64,000 nucleotides of DNA from JBDHTS01 sp044221445 (GCA_044221445.1 JBGAPF010000004.1:1-64000), one strand, 5' to 3'; counted from the stretch's first letter, positions 17,889 to 28,277 are shown. The notes: generated from the sequence alone by a model not told the origin. Numbers and translations are program-made.

Positions 17889-18869
17889 TCAGGCGCACTT
17901 TTTGCGCATAGTTTTTCTCAGGCTGACGATCAGCAGGCTCAGCAAAACGATTGCGCCCGCCTGATGCGCGGCGGCCAGCGGCAGCCAGACCTGACTGACC
18001 AGTGTTGAGATTCCCAAACCGATCTGCACGACCACCATCCCGGCAAGCGCCCATGAGCGCGTGCGCGCCGCATAGGCGAGGATGATCAGCCCTGTGGCCG
18101 TCGCCAGCCAGCGATGGGTGAACTGGACCCAGGCCGGGGCGACCGCCGGGGCCAGGCCTGAAAACGGCTCCTCCGGCATCCAGCCAGCGTTCATCTTCGG
18201 GAAGGTGTTATAGATCATCCCGGCGTCCAGCCCCGCCACGAACGCGCCCCAGACGATCGTGACGCCCAGCATCAGCAGCGCGGTCCATCCATGCGCCCGA
18301 AGAAATTTCCCATGGTTCCGGGCAGTGACGGGGTGCGAAGGGGAAAGCCCCAGCGCCAGCCACAGCGTGCACCCGTAAATGAACAGCGCTAGCCCCAGAT
18401 GGGTGGCCAGACGGAAATGGCTGACGTCGGGCCGGTCGGACAGGCCGCTCTTGACCATGAACCAGCCGACGAATCCCTGCAGCCCGCCGAGCGCGAGCAG
18501 CCCGAGAAACGGCCAGCCATAGCCCGCCGGTATTTTTTTCTGTGCCCAGAACCACAGCAGGGGCAGGGCATAGACCAGACCGATCGTGCGGCCCCACAGG
18601 CGGTGCAGCCATTCCCAGAAAAAGATCTTCTTGAAGTCCTCAAGCTCCATCCAGAAGTGCCGGGCGGCGAATTCCGGCGACTGCCTGTACAGATCGAACT
18701 CATGCTGCCACGCGGCCTCGTCCAGCGGCGGCATTGCGCCCGAAACCGGCTTCCATTCCGTGATCGACAGCCCGGATTCGGTCAGCCGCGTGATCGCGCC
18801 GATCACCGCCATCATGAAAATCATGAAGCAGCAGAGATAGAGCCAGCGGGCGATGGTAATACTACTCAT
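17889..18869 (-). CDS. ctaA: Haem A synthase (COX15/CtaA, type 2)
   Basis: A 326-residue integral membrane enzyme that hydroxylates the C8 methyl of haem O to form haem A for aa3-type cytochrome oxidases. About eight hydrophobic segments are visible. It has the hallmark TRLTESGLSITEWKPVSGAMPP stretch of the alphaproteobacterial/mitochondrial family, a conserved haem-ligand histidine in RLWGR context (WLHRLWG), and later histidines in FRLATHLGLA and QFTHRWLA. The ATG at 18869 gives the usual N-terminus; a start at 18905 would add 12 residues. ctaB and cytochrome oxidase genes are not in the window. See the nearby FNR/ferredoxin genes for possible electron supply. Confidence 0.93.
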   Translation of the reverse strand: MSSITIARWLYLCCFMIFMMAVIGAITRLTESGLSITEWKPVSGAMPPLDEAAWQHEFDLYRQSPEFAARHFWMELEDFKKIFFWEWLHRLWGRTIGLVYALPLLWFWAQKKIPAGYGWPFLGLLALGGLQGFVGWFMVKSGLSDRPDVSHFRLATHLGLALFIYGCTLWLALGLSPSHPVTARNHGKFLRAHGWTALLMLGVTIVWGAFVAGLDAGMIYNTFPKMNAGWMPEEPFSGLAPAVAPAWVQFTHRWLATATGLIILAYAARTRSWALAGMVVVQIGLGISTLVSQVWLPLAAAHQAGAIVLLSLLIVSLRKTMRKKCA

Positions 18870-18916
18870 GACGGCGAATGTGCGCCGTATCATGAAAAAA
18901 GACAATATTCCGCGAA

Positions 18917-19693
18917 TTAGGAGTGGTTATAAAGAATCACTTTTCCCGGGCCGGTAAACTGGATCTGAAATGGCCTTTCCTTGCTTAAAAGTAAGGTTGC
19001 CGTATTCCGGAAAGGATGGTCCATGAAATTCTCAGTCAGCAGACTCCATGTATGAGGCATGTCCGTAAAGCCGTGAAGGTTACGCCAGTCCACTTTATAG
19101 GTCTGGCCGGCCGGGATGTCTTCGGTGCGCAAAGGCGTACCGCGCGCGCCTAGTAAAACCAAGCCTTCTCCTTGGCTTCGTTGCATCCAGAAAGGTTTTT
19201 TAGCCAGCGCCACGATATCCAGACGAGGGGAAAGCCAGAATCCAGCGGCGTTGCCTTCATCGGCCAGAAGCCATGATCCGCGTTTGCAGAAAACAGTTCC
19301 TGTCGGAACTGTATCCAGATCGATAACAGCCAGTCCGCTGTAATTCCTTGGCCTCAGGTCGACTGTGACGACGCGATTGTCCTCGCTGGCATTTTTAAAA
19401 TGCATGGTCAGCCAGCTTTCGCCGGCCATTGAGCGCCTAAAAATCCCGTACGTAGAACGTACGAGCAGATTGCGGTTGCCGTCCGCAATTTTAAGAGATT
19501 TTTCGACCCCCTGGCCTTGGCCGCTTAACATTCCGCGTTCAGCTTCGCAGGCCCCGAATAAATAAATTCTGGCCGTTGCCGTTGCCGTATTGCCGCCAAT
19601 TAACTCCAGCGCAAAGTTTTTGCCAACTGTGATATTGGGATCATCTCTGTGTGTATCCAGGAATTGTTCGCGCGCTGAAACCGGTTCTGTCAT
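18917..19693 (-). CDS. AIM24-like hypothetical protein
   Basis: A 258-residue soluble protein. The last third has the beta-rich, glycine-punctuated pattern of the AIM24/TIGR00266 family: GEGLVLLGARGTPLRTEDIPAG, then YKVDWRNLHGF and GPGKVILYNHS at the C-terminus. The N-terminal part shows shorter beta strands (TATATARIYLFGA). Family membership is suggested by pattern only; the molecular role of AIM24-like bacterial proteins is not established. The gene is A/T richer than neighbouring ctaA and FNR and is followed by ctaA after 47 bp on the same strand, so the two may share a transcript. Confidence 0.6.
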   Translation of the reverse strand: MTEPVSAREQFLDTHRDDPNITVGKNFALELIGGNTATATARIYLFGACEAERGMLSGQGQGVEKSLKIADGNRNLLVRSTYGIFRRSMAGESWLTMHFKNASEDNRVVTVDLRPRNYSGLAVIDLDTVPTGTVFCKRGSWLLADEGNAAGFWLSPRLDIVALAKKPFWMQRSQGEGLVLLGARGTPLRTEDIPAGQTYKVDWRNLHGFTDMPHTWSLLTENFMDHPFRNTATLLLSKERPFQIQFTGPGKVILYNHS

Positions 19694-19843
19694 TTTTCCC
19701 TCTTATTCAGGCAACATAAACAATTCTTAAAATCGAAGCAATAAAATTATGAAAATACAAAGTATTTCAAGTTCATTTGAGTTTAAAATGTTCATTAAGC
19801 GGGAAGATTGACAACCACTCTACCATCCCCTTAAGTCCCTTTC

Positions 19844-20881
19844 ATGACCCAATCCCATAAAACAGATGTCATTATCGTTGGCGCGGGCCCCGTCGGCCTG
19901 TTCGCGGTGTTCGAACTGGGCCTGCTGGACATGAAGGCGCATCTGGTCGATATCCTCGACCGGCCCGGCGGTCAGTGCGCGGAACTGTACCCGGAAAAGC
20001 CGATCTACGACATTCCGGCCCTGCCGGTCGTCACCGGCCAGGACCTGACCGACCGGCTGCTGGAACAGATCAGGCCCTTCAGCCCTGTCTTCCATTTCGG
20101 CCAGATGGCCGAACAGATCGAAAAGATGCCGGACGGGCGCTGGCGCCTGACGACCGATTCCGGCACGGCGATCGAGGCGCCCGTCCTCGTGATCGCCGCA
20201 GGCGGCGGATCGTTCGTGCCCAAGAAGCCGCCGCTGCCGGGCATCGAATCCTATGAAGGCGAATCCGTTTTTTATGCGGTTCGGCAGATGGACCGGTTCC
20301 GGGGCCGCAACCTCGTCATCGCGGGCGGCGGCGATTCCGCGCTTGACTGGGCGCTCAACCTCCAGCCGGTGGCTGAGTCAGTTACGCTGGTCCATCGCCG
20401 CGACGATTTCCGCGCCGCGCCCGACAGCGTCAACAAAATGCGGGCGCTGGTGGAGGCGGGAAAGATGCACCTGCATATCGGCACGCTGACCGGGCTGCAG
20501 GGGCAGGGCGGGCGGCTTGAATCCTTGATGTTGAAACCGAAACAGGGCGACGCGTATTCCCTGCCGGGCGATACGCTGCTTGCGTTTTACGGCCTGACCA
20601 TGAAGCTGGGCCCGGTCGCGGGCTGGGGCCTGAACCTCCATGAAAACCTGATCCAGGTGGACACGGAAAAGTTCGAGACCTCGACGCCCGGCATCTTCGC
20701 CATCGGCGACATCAACCATTATCCCGGCAAGCTGAAACTGATCCTGTCCGGTTTCCATGAAGGCGCGCTGATGGCACAGGCCGCGTTCCGCATCGTCTTT
20801 CCGGATAAAAAACTGCGGTTCCAGTACACGACGTCGTCTTCGTCGTTGCAGGAGAAGTTGGGCGTTGGCCGCGACTCGTAG
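19844..20881 (+). CDS. Ferredoxin/flavodoxin-NADP+ reductase (TrxR-like)
   Basis: A 345-residue FAD enzyme that passes electrons between NADPH and ferredoxin. It has the FAD-binding motif VIIVGAGPVGLFAVFELG near the N-terminus, the PGGQCAELYPEKPIYDIPA segment typical of the thioredoxin-reductase-like FNR family, the NADPH-binding GGGDSALDWALNL, and the FAIGDINHYPGKLKLILSGFHEGA end. The CxxC redox pair of thioredoxin reductase is absent, which supports FNR. The ATG at 19844 follows an A/T-rich 150 bp spacer. A membrane-protein gene and a [2Fe-2S] ferredoxin gene follow on the same strand; the ferredoxin is a likely partner. Confidence 0.9.
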   Translation: MTQSHKTDVIIVGAGPVGLFAVFELGLLDMKAHLVDILDRPGGQCAELYPEKPIYDIPALPVVTGQDLTDRLLEQIRPFSPVFHFGQMAEQIEKMPDGRWRLTTDSGTAIEAPVLVIAAGGGSFVPKKPPLPGIESYEGESVFYAVRQMDRFRGRNLVIAGGGDSALDWALNLQPVAESVTLVHRRDDFRAAPDSVNKMRALVEAGKMHLHIGTLTGLQGQGGRLESLMLKPKQGDAYSLPGDTLLAFYGLTMKLGPVAGWGLNLHENLIQVDTEKFETSTPGIFAIGDINHYPGKLKLILSGFHEGALMAQAAFRIVFPDKKLRFQYTTSSSSLQEKLGVGRDS

Positions 20882-20942
20882 TTGATGATTCGCTTTTAAC
20901 CTTTATACTGGCGTTCACGTCCACCCCTCGAAGCGCGAGACC

Positions 20943-21755
20943 ATGGCCTCATTCGACATCATCACCGCCGCGGGCCTTGCCTACCGCCTGACATGGACGG
21001 AACGTCATTATCTGCTGCGCCTGGCCGCCGTGCCGATGGTCGTCAAGCTGGTCTGCCACGGCACCATGCAGGTCCTGGGCTTCGAGACGATGTTCGTCCG
21101 CCAGGCGCTCCTGATGCTGCCCTCCTACCTGTTCGACGGCTGGCTTCTGGCCCATGTCATCCGCCTGGTGTTTTACGGCCAGCGCTGGCCGTTCCGTCCC
21201 GGCGGCGCCAACGACATGGCGGTGTTCCGGGACAGGGCGCAGGGCATCATGACCGGCGCCGTCTCCTACGCGCTGACCCGCTTCCTCATGACCGGGCTGT
21301 TCGCCGCCGTTTATGCGTCGGCGTCCACCGCCGGACTCCACGATGCCGCGGGCCCCGCGTCTCCGCCCGAAGGCCGGCCCGGCGCAATGATCGCCGTGAT
21401 GCTGCTGATGGCCGGAATGATCTGGTCCTTCCGGCTGTTCTGGTTCTACATACCGGCGGCGGCGAATATTCCGTTCTTCTGGTTCATGAAGCGCCTCCGC
21501 GGTCTCGGCTCTTCCTTTTACATGCTGGGGGCATGGCTCGTATGCTTCCTGCCGGTGCTGTTCCTGTTCATCGCCGCGACCTCGCTGCTGGCCCAGCCCT
21601 TCGCCGGGCAGAACGGGCTTGAAATCCCTCTGGTCCTGAACGCGGTTTTCAGCCTGTTGTGGGTGGCGACCGACACGGTGATCGAGATCCTGACCACCTT
21701 CGCGCTGGCCATCGGTCTGAAAACGATCCTGATGCCGGAGCGGCCAAAGGCATGA
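20943..21755 (+). CDS. Hypothetical integral membrane protein, 270 residues
   Basis: Not assigned to a family. It has about five or six hydrophobic helices (for example LLMLPSYLFDGWLLAHVIRLVF, AMIAVMLLMAGMIWSFRLFWFYI, FYMLGAWLVCFLPVLFLFIAAT and a last one near VIEILTTFALAIGL). Conserved cytoplasmic cysteine or histidine metal sites are not obvious. It lies 61 bp after the FNR gene and its stop codon overlaps the ferredoxin start (ATGA), so all three are probably one operon. It could anchor or receive electrons from the redox pair, but that is inference. Confidence 0.75.
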   Translation: MASFDIITAAGLAYRLTWTERHYLLRLAAVPMVVKLVCHGTMQVLGFETMFVRQALLMLPSYLFDGWLLAHVIRLVFYGQRWPFRPGGANDMAVFRDRAQGIMTGAVSYALTRFLMTGLFAAVYASASTAGLHDAAGPASPPEGRPGAMIAVMLLMAGMIWSFRLFWFYIPAAANIPFFWFMKRLRGLGSSFYMLGAWLVCFLPVLFLFIAATSLLAQPFAGQNGLEIPLVLNAVFSLLWVATDTVIEILTTFALAIGLKTILMPERPKA

Positions 21756-22084
21756 GCGGCAAAGACCTGAAAATCCAGGTAACTGATCCCGAAGGCCGGC
21801 GGCATACGCTCGACGCCGTTCCCGGCTGGCAGGTCATGGAACTGCTGCGCGACCAGGGCATGCCGATCAAAGCCGAATGCGGGGGCTGCTGCTGCTGCGC
21901 CACCTGCCATGTCTATGTCGATGAGGCGTGGCTGGGCAGGCTGCCGCCGATGCGCGACGACGAGGAATCGGCGCTGGACCAGGCTGAATCGCCTGTCCGC
22001 CCCAATTCCCGCCTCTCCTGCCAAATCATCATGACGGAAGAGCTTGACGGGCTGGAAGTCGAGATCGCGCCAGGGCAGGAATGA
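21752..22084 (+). CDS. [2Fe-2S] ferredoxin, adrenodoxin type
   Basis: A 110-residue soluble electron carrier. The cluster ligands are the cysteines of the ECGGCCCCATCHVYV segment (first, seventh and tenth positions counting from the first Cys) and a last one in RLSCQI, which is the C-x5-C-x2-C...C pattern of adrenodoxin/ISC-type ferredoxins. Three additional cysteines between the first and second ligands give an unusual run of four. The start overlaps the stop of the membrane-protein gene by 4 bp, indicating translational coupling. This type donates electrons to Fe-S cluster assembly, P450s or, in mitochondria, haem A synthase; which applies here is unknown. Confidence 0.92.
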   Translation: MSGKDLKIQVTDPEGRRHTLDAVPGWQVMELLRDQGMPIKAECGGCCCCATCHVYVDEAWLGRLPPMRDDEESALDQAESPVRPNSRLSCQIIMTEELDGLEVEIAPGQE

Positions 22085-22122
22085 TCCGGATTGAAAAACC
22101 GCCCGAAGGAAATTTTAGATGT

Positions 22123-22590
22123 TTATCGACCCGGCACGACGGGCGCATAACCGTTTCGGATATCTCCTGCGGTAATGGCTCTCACTTTATCGCCGGATCG
22201 GACGACACCGCCACCTATTTCAACGTGAATAAGCTGACCATTTTCTTCAAAACTTCCTCCCTGCGGAAGAGGCACCATTTCCAATGTTGCGTCGCCGACT
22301 GATTTTTTTCGGAACACCGTCGCTATCCCGGGGACGTTAAACCTGCCGGTTGGCTTTGCAGGATCGAAAAGACGTTCAAAGTCTGAAGCCTCGATGATGT
22401 TTGCATCGCCTGCGGGATGCTGGATGCGATAGGCTCCGTTTTTGCCCGCACTACGTTCTACACCGGCATAACCATCATCGAGATCGATAATGGTTGTTTG
22501 TCCCGGTTTTAAAAAAGTCCCGATGACGAATCCTGTTTCTCTGACTTGAACAGCGTTCGCCCAATCGATGCGTGCGGGAGATTTTTGCAT
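22123..22590 (-). CDS. Hypothetical protein, 155 residues
   Basis: Family not recognised. It is soluble and rich in predicted beta strands (GFVIGTFLKPGQTTIIDLDDGY, DATLEMVPLP, QLIHVEIGGGVV). It has no signal peptide, membrane segment or cysteine cluster. Codon use is A/T richer than the ferredoxin gene, with which it converges (38 bp gap). The upstream spacer is A/T rich. It is similar in style to the A/T-rich unknowns at 17360 and 18917, so it may belong to the same layer of acquired genes. Confidence 0.6.
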   Translation of the reverse strand: MQKSPARIDWANAVQVRETGFVIGTFLKPGQTTIIDLDDGYAGVERSAGKNGAYRIQHPAGDANIIEASDFERLFDPAKPTGRFNVPGIATVFRKKSVGDATLEMVPLPQGGSFEENGQLIHVEIGGGVVRSGDKVRAITAGDIRNGYAPVVPGR

Positions 22591-22700
22591 GAATGTTACC
22601 TTTCGTAATATAAGCCTGACCGACCATAATTATTTTCAATAAGATGTGCAATTAAAAAGAAGGAAGTATGAATTAATGATGTTATTCAGTCGGCTAGGCC

Positions 22701-22964
22701 CTAATGCAGGGTCAGTTCACAGGCCGCAAAGCGTGCGTCGCCGGGCGTGATCAGCTTCTGGCTGGCCACATAGACCGAATGCAGCTTGCCGTCGAGTTCG
22801 CGGCTCCAGAAGGTCAGGAATTTACCGAGCACGGGAAACTGCGGCGCGATGTCGTAATCCTGCCAGATATAGCTTTGCAGCAGCTTGGGATGGTCGGGCA
22901 GGTGATAGAAAATTTCCGCCGTGGTGAGCCGGTAGTCGTTCATCTGCCTGATCAGGTCCGCCAT
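22701..22964 (-). CDS. usg: Usg family protein
   Basis: An 87-residue protein of the small Usg family, known mainly from alphaproteobacteria, where it was first noted next to tryptophan-synthesis genes. The recognisable core is YRLTTAEIFYHLPDHPKLLQSYIWQDYDIAPQFP followed by a WSRELDGKLHSVYVAS strand. Its biochemical role is not known. It is complete, without signal peptide. It is transcribed away from groES; the intervening 245 bp hold the CIRCE operator. No trp genes are present here. Confidence 0.8.
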   Translation of the reverse strand: MADLIRQMNDYRLTTAEIFYHLPDHPKLLQSYIWQDYDIAPQFPVLGKFLTFWSRELDGKLHSVYVASQKLITPGDARFAACELTLH

Positions 22965-23127
22965 GCGTCCATGCCCTCGTATGCTGTCGTGGATCGTCCT
23001 GATCCGTTTCCTTCATCATAAACAGTTGATATTGCGAAATTGTTAACGCCGGCGTTCCCGGCGCCCGCAAATCCGCAGTAAAAGATGAAGAATTCCCTTG
23101 AACTCGCCCGCGAATGAGCTTAAGTAT

Positions 23128-23154
23128 TTGGCACTCACGGGCTTCGAGTGCTAA
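23128..23154 (+). promoter_or_regulatory. CIRCE operator (HrcA binding site)
   Basis: TTGGCACTC, nine bases, GAGTGCTAA. This is the CIRCE inverted repeat (consensus TTAGCACTC-N9-GAGTGCTAA) with a single mismatch in the left arm, 55 bp before the groES start. It implies repression of groESL by HrcA under normal conditions and induction on heat stress. HrcA is not encoded in the window. Confidence 0.93.
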
Positions 23155-23209
23155 CATCAAAACCAAGCCCCTGAAATTATTAAACTTTAAACATCAAGGA
23201 GATGTCACC

Positions 23210-23530
23210 ATGAAATTTCGCCCTTTACATGACCGGGTGCTGCTGCGCCGTCTGGAACAGGATGAGAAGACGTCCGGCGGGATCATCATTCCCGACACCG
23301 CAAAAGAAAAGCCGATGGAAGCGGAAGTGATCGCGGTCGGCCCCGGCGCCTTTAACGAAGACGGCGACGAGCGCGTTCCGCTCGATGTCAAGACCGGCGA
23401 CCGCGTGCTGATCTCTAAATGGTCCGGCACGGAAATCCGCCTCGATGGCGAAGATCTCCTGGTCGTCAAGGAATCCGACATCATGGGCGTGCTCGAAGGC
23501 GCAGGCGTTTCCAAGAAAAAAGCAGCTTAA
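23210..23530 (+). CDS. groES: Co-chaperonin GroES (Cpn10)
   Basis: A 106-residue subunit of the heptameric lid of the GroEL chaperonin. It starts MKFRPLHDRVLLRRLEQDEKTSGGIIIPDTAKEKP, contains the mobile loop (EKTSGGIIIP) and ends with ESDIMGVLEG plus a short lysine-rich tail that is a little longer than in E. coli. The ATG at 23210 is preceded by AAGGAGAT. A frame that is open 32 codons upstream runs through the CIRCE site and is not used. groEL begins 31 bp after the stop codon in the same operon. Confidence 0.97.
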   Translation: MKFRPLHDRVLLRRLEQDEKTSGGIIIPDTAKEKPMEAEVIAVGPGAFNEDGDERVPLDVKTGDRVLISKWSGTEIRLDGEDLLVVKESDIMGVLEGAGVSKKKAA

Positions 23531-23560
23531 TCGTTCACATTTATACAGGAGACAAAGACA

Positions 23561-25210
<1,650 letters not shown>

Positions 25211-25240
25211 TCGCCTGTCCGCATAAGACAGATAACAGAA

Positions 25241-25267
25241 AGGCCGCTCTTGGGAGCGGCCTTTTTT
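25241..25267 (+). terminator. groESL intrinsic terminator
   Basis: A 9 bp perfect stem, AGGCCGCTC with GAGCGGCCT, has a TTGG loop and is followed by a run of T residues. It lies 30 bp after the groEL stop. Confidence 0.9.
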
Positions 25268-25327
25268 CTTGATGTTATGGATGTTATGCTTATGCCTTGT
25301 GTAAGGCTTTTGTTACCGAAAACTGGG

Positions 25328-26785
25328 TCACTGCAAACTGTTCGTCACAAATATACGCGGAAGTGTAAAAGAGGGGGACACGGGAGTCGTCTCTCCCTCC
25401 ATGCGGGCGACCGCCATGCGCGCCTCTTCAAGCCGACAGCCGTCGATGATCCTCCTGGACTCTTGGCTCAATGCCTCGAAGGCCACGACCGCTTCATCGC
25501 CATAGGCGGCGTCCGCCGCCGACAGGCCCTCGGGAACCGGGCTGTCATGAATTTTTTTCATGATGTCGATCAGGGACGCCCCGCAGCCCGGCATGATGCG
25601 GTCGGCTTTTTCGATGAGCCGCGCCTCCAGTTTTCGAAGCGCTTCAGGAAAGTTTTTCGCAAAAGCGGCCACGCGGGCGGTCGCCATAAACATAAATTCA
25701 GAACGCAGGTGTTCGCGGACGGCCTGCGCGCCGGCAAGCCGCAAATGCTCGCCGGCGTCCCTCAAGGCGCAATATTCGCCGACTTCGTTCATGATCCCGT
25801 CGAGCTTCTCTTCCTGCTCTTCGCTTAACGCCGGGCGCAGGCTCAGAATGGCGTTCGAGGACAGGCGCCGGGACTCGTCATATAAAGTCCGCGTTTTCAG
25901 GGCCTGCACATAGCGGTCATACTGGTGGGGAAGAAGCGTCTGCATGCTTTCCAGCGCGTCTGATACGCGTTCGAACGCGATCTCGCAGATGCCTTTGTCC
26001 CGCGCCGCGAACAAGCGGTCGATCAGGTCTCTTCCGTGCAGAACAATTTTTTTTGCGAAAGCGTCCCTGCAGTATTCGTACGCGGCATAGGCATTGTCGA
26101 CCGGGCAAAGATCGCCGAGGGTGCTGCCGGCATCGATGGCCGCCGCGGCCTGAACGCAGATATGGCTGCCGTTGACCAGCCCCAGGCTGCAGACGTCGCG
26201 CATAAGGGAAAGTATGGGTGTTGCCGCCGCACCGAAGCGCTGCCTGTGCCGGAAGCTTGCATACAACGCGCCGAAGGCAAGCGGATTGTTGGCGATTTCG
26301 ATCTGGGGATCATCCTTGCCATCTGGGTCTCGCGCCAGGTTGTATAAAATTTCTCCCAGGGACTCATCGAAATGCCATGTTTCAAAACGGTCGCGGAAAT
26401 CCTCCGGGACATCCGTGAAACATGCGGCATTGATTCCGCTTTCTTCGGCGCAGACGCGATGCAGGCTGTCGGGCCTGTCCCTCAGGTCGGCGGCGCTTAT
26501 AAGGTAAAGCGGCATATCCGGCCGGTTGTCATCGAGGGCGGACATGGCGATCCGGCAGACAAAACGCTCGCCCTGCGCGATCCTGTTATTGACGAGACCG
26601 CACAGTTCTTCGTCTGTGCCGAAAATTCCGTGGGTTTTAAAAGCCTCAGGGCATTTTTCTTCAATAAGGCCGATGAGATCCCCGCCATATGCAGAAAGCT
26701 GCAGAGGCCGCGTCACAATGACGACACTTCCCTTAAGAAAGGGAAAATCTTTAAAGGCTTGCGCTTCCAGATCCTGAATCGACAT
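25328..26785 (-). CDS. Hypothetical protein, 485 residues
   Basis: Family not recognised. It is a large soluble protein without signal peptide or membrane segments. The C-terminal two thirds look alpha-helical and charged. It has scattered cysteines without a metal-site pattern. The ATG at 26785 is favoured because AGGGAG lies 8 bases before it; an ATG at 26827 would add 14 residues (MLNDFFKKKQGVSL). It is convergent with groEL and divergent from mutM, so it is probably transcribed alone. The 120 bp upstream are A/T rich. Its size and lone position would suit a lineage-specific effector, but nothing proves that. Confidence 0.65.
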   Translation of the reverse strand: MSIQDLEAQAFKDFPFLKGSVVIVTRPLQLSAYGGDLIGLIEEKCPEAFKTHGIFGTDEELCGLVNNRIAQGERFVCRIAMSALDDNRPDMPLYLISAADLRDRPDSLHRVCAEESGINAACFTDVPEDFRDRFETWHFDESLGEILYNLARDPDGKDDPQIEIANNPLAFGALYASFRHRQRFGAAATPILSLMRDVCSLGLVNGSHICVQAAAAIDAGSTLGDLCPVDNAYAAYEYCRDAFAKKIVLHGRDLIDRLFAARDKGICEIAFERVSDALESMQTLLPHQYDRYVQALKTRTLYDESRRLSSNAILSLRPALSEEQEEKLDGIMNEVGEYCALRDAGEHLRLAGAQAVREHLRSEFMFMATARVAAFAKNFPEALRKLEARLIEKADRIMPGCGASLIDIMKKIHDSPVPEGLSAADAAYGDEAVVAFEALSQESRRIIDGCRLEEARMAVARMEGETTPVSPSFTLPRIFVTNSLQ

Positions 26786-26905
26786 AAGCGATACTCCCTG
26801 CTTTTTTTTAAAAAAATCATTTAACATAGTATTTTTATTGTGTCAAAACCGAAAAAGTGGATATAGGGGCGTTTGTTTTATGATGCAGGATGCTTATATG
26901 TGTGC

Positions 26906-27751
26906 ATGCCCGAACTTCCTGAAGTCGAAACCGTCTGCCGCGCGCTGGAAAAAACGATAGCCGGGCAGGCGATCGCCGCCGTTGTGACGCATCGCGACGG
27001 CCTGCGGACGCCCTTTCCGAAAGATCTGAAAAAAAGGCTTGAGGGCCGGACGATCACACATGTCGCCAGGCGCGCGAAATATATCCTGGTGCATCTTAAA
27101 AGCCATGACGTCCTCGTCCTCCATCTGGGCATGTCGGGGCGGATTTTGCTCCATCCCGCGGGGCAGCATAAAGAGGCCGCGAAACACGACCATTTAGTGA
27201 TGATGACGAAGGAGGGGGTCCAGATCGTCTTCCACGACCCCCGCCGGTTCGGCATGGCTTTCATCGTCCGGGCGGACGAACTCGGTTCCCATCCCGCCTT
27301 TAAATTCATCGGCCCCGAACCGCTGGGGAACGCGTTTTCCGGGCCTGTGCTGGCGGCGGCGCTGAAAGGAAAGAAGACATCCGTCAAGGTGGCGCTGCTG
27401 GACCAGAAGACGGTCGCCGGCGTCGGCAACATCTATGCCTGCGAGGCGCTGTTCTATGCCGGGATTAGCCCGCTTAAGGTCGCGGCGCAGCTTACGAAAG
27501 CGCAGGCGGGAAACTTGGCCGAAGCTATAAAGAAAGTGTTGCTCCAGGCGATCCAGGCGGGCGGCAGCACCCTGCGCGATTACCGGCACACCAACGGCGA
27601 TCTCGGCTATTTTCAGCAGAAACTGGCCGTATACGACAAGGAGGGGAAGTCATGCCCCGGCTGCACCTGTACGGTGGCCGAAACTGGCGGCGTACAGAGG
27701 ATAACCCAAGGGGGGCGTTCGACATTTTATTGTCCCCGTCGCCAGGGATAA
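26906..27751 (+). CDS. mutM: Formamidopyrimidine-DNA glycosylase (Fpg/MutM)
   Basis: A 281-residue base-excision repair enzyme that removes 8-oxoguanine and nicks the abasic site. It begins PELPEVETVCRAL after the initiator Met, so Pro2 is the catalytic nucleophile and Glu3 the acid. It has the conserved HLGMSGR, HDPRRFG and the helix-two-turns-helix segment (VAGVGNIYACEALFYAGISP). The C-terminal zinc finger is abnormal: CPGC is followed by 22 rather than 16 residues, then FYCPRRQ, so the fourth cysteine is arginine; an additional Cys sits in CPGCTC. Start at 26906 because the family always begins with Met-Pro-Glu. Confidence 0.93.
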   Translation: MPELPEVETVCRALEKTIAGQAIAAVVTHRDGLRTPFPKDLKKRLEGRTITHVARRAKYILVHLKSHDVLVLHLGMSGRILLHPAGQHKEAAKHDHLVMMTKEGVQIVFHDPRRFGMAFIVRADELGSHPAFKFIGPEPLGNAFSGPVLAAALKGKKTSVKVALLDQKTVAGVGNIYACEALFYAGISPLKVAAQLTKAQAGNLAEAIKKVLLQAIQAGGSTLRDYRHTNGDLGYFQQKLAVYDKEGKSCPGCTCTVAETGGVQRITQGGRSTFYCPRRQG

Positions 27752-27765
27752 GGTAGGCTTGGCTC

Positions 27766-28134
27766 ATGTATGCCTTCAGGATTTTTCTTTCCGGACTGAT
27801 TTTTCTGGTGTCCCTGGCCGCACCGCTTGCGATGGCCCAGACAGAGACCCGGTTTTTCAGCGTCCCGAACGATATGCCGCTGATGCCCGGCCTGTCCGAA
27901 CTGCCCGCACGCGCCACGGCTTTCGACAAGCCCGAGGGACGGATCGCCGAGGCCTCGGCGGCGGGCCGCATCAGCGCAGTTGAGATCAAAAAATTTTATG
28001 AGACCCTGCTGCCGCAGCTGGGGTGGAAACGGGGCGGAGGCGATTTTTATGTCCGCCAGGATGAACAGCTGGCCATGCGCACGGGGACGGAAAACGGCAT
28101 GGGCGTCGTGCGGTTTTCTATCGCCCCGCGCTAG
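27766..28134 (+). CDS. Small secreted hypothetical protein, 122 residues
   Basis: Family not recognised. It begins with a signal peptide (MYAFRIFLSGLIFLVSLAAPLAMAQ, cut near residue 24). The mature part has a GLSELPARATAFDKPEGRIAEA segment, then a helix (EIKKFYETLLPQLGWK) and a beta hairpin ending the protein. This LxELP...FDKPEGRI pattern is familiar from short alphaproteobacterial periplasmic proteins, but no function is assigned. It is 14 bp after mutM on the same strand and likely co-transcribed. Confidence 0.75.
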   Translation: MYAFRIFLSGLIFLVSLAAPLAMAQTETRFFSVPNDMPLMPGLSELPARATAFDKPEGRIAEASAAGRISAVEIKKFYETLLPQLGWKRGGGDFYVRQDEQLAMRTGTENGMGVVRFSIAPR

Positions 28135-28277
28135 AAAGCGGGCGGGCAGGGCTTGAGGAAAACATCGGTATTCCCGTAGTCGCCGTCATGGCCGCGCCAG
28201 TTTTTTCAGTGGCAAAGCAAAAGGATAAGGCTGGCCAGAAAAAGAAAAGCCTCTCTCTGATTTTATCCCCAATTTGC

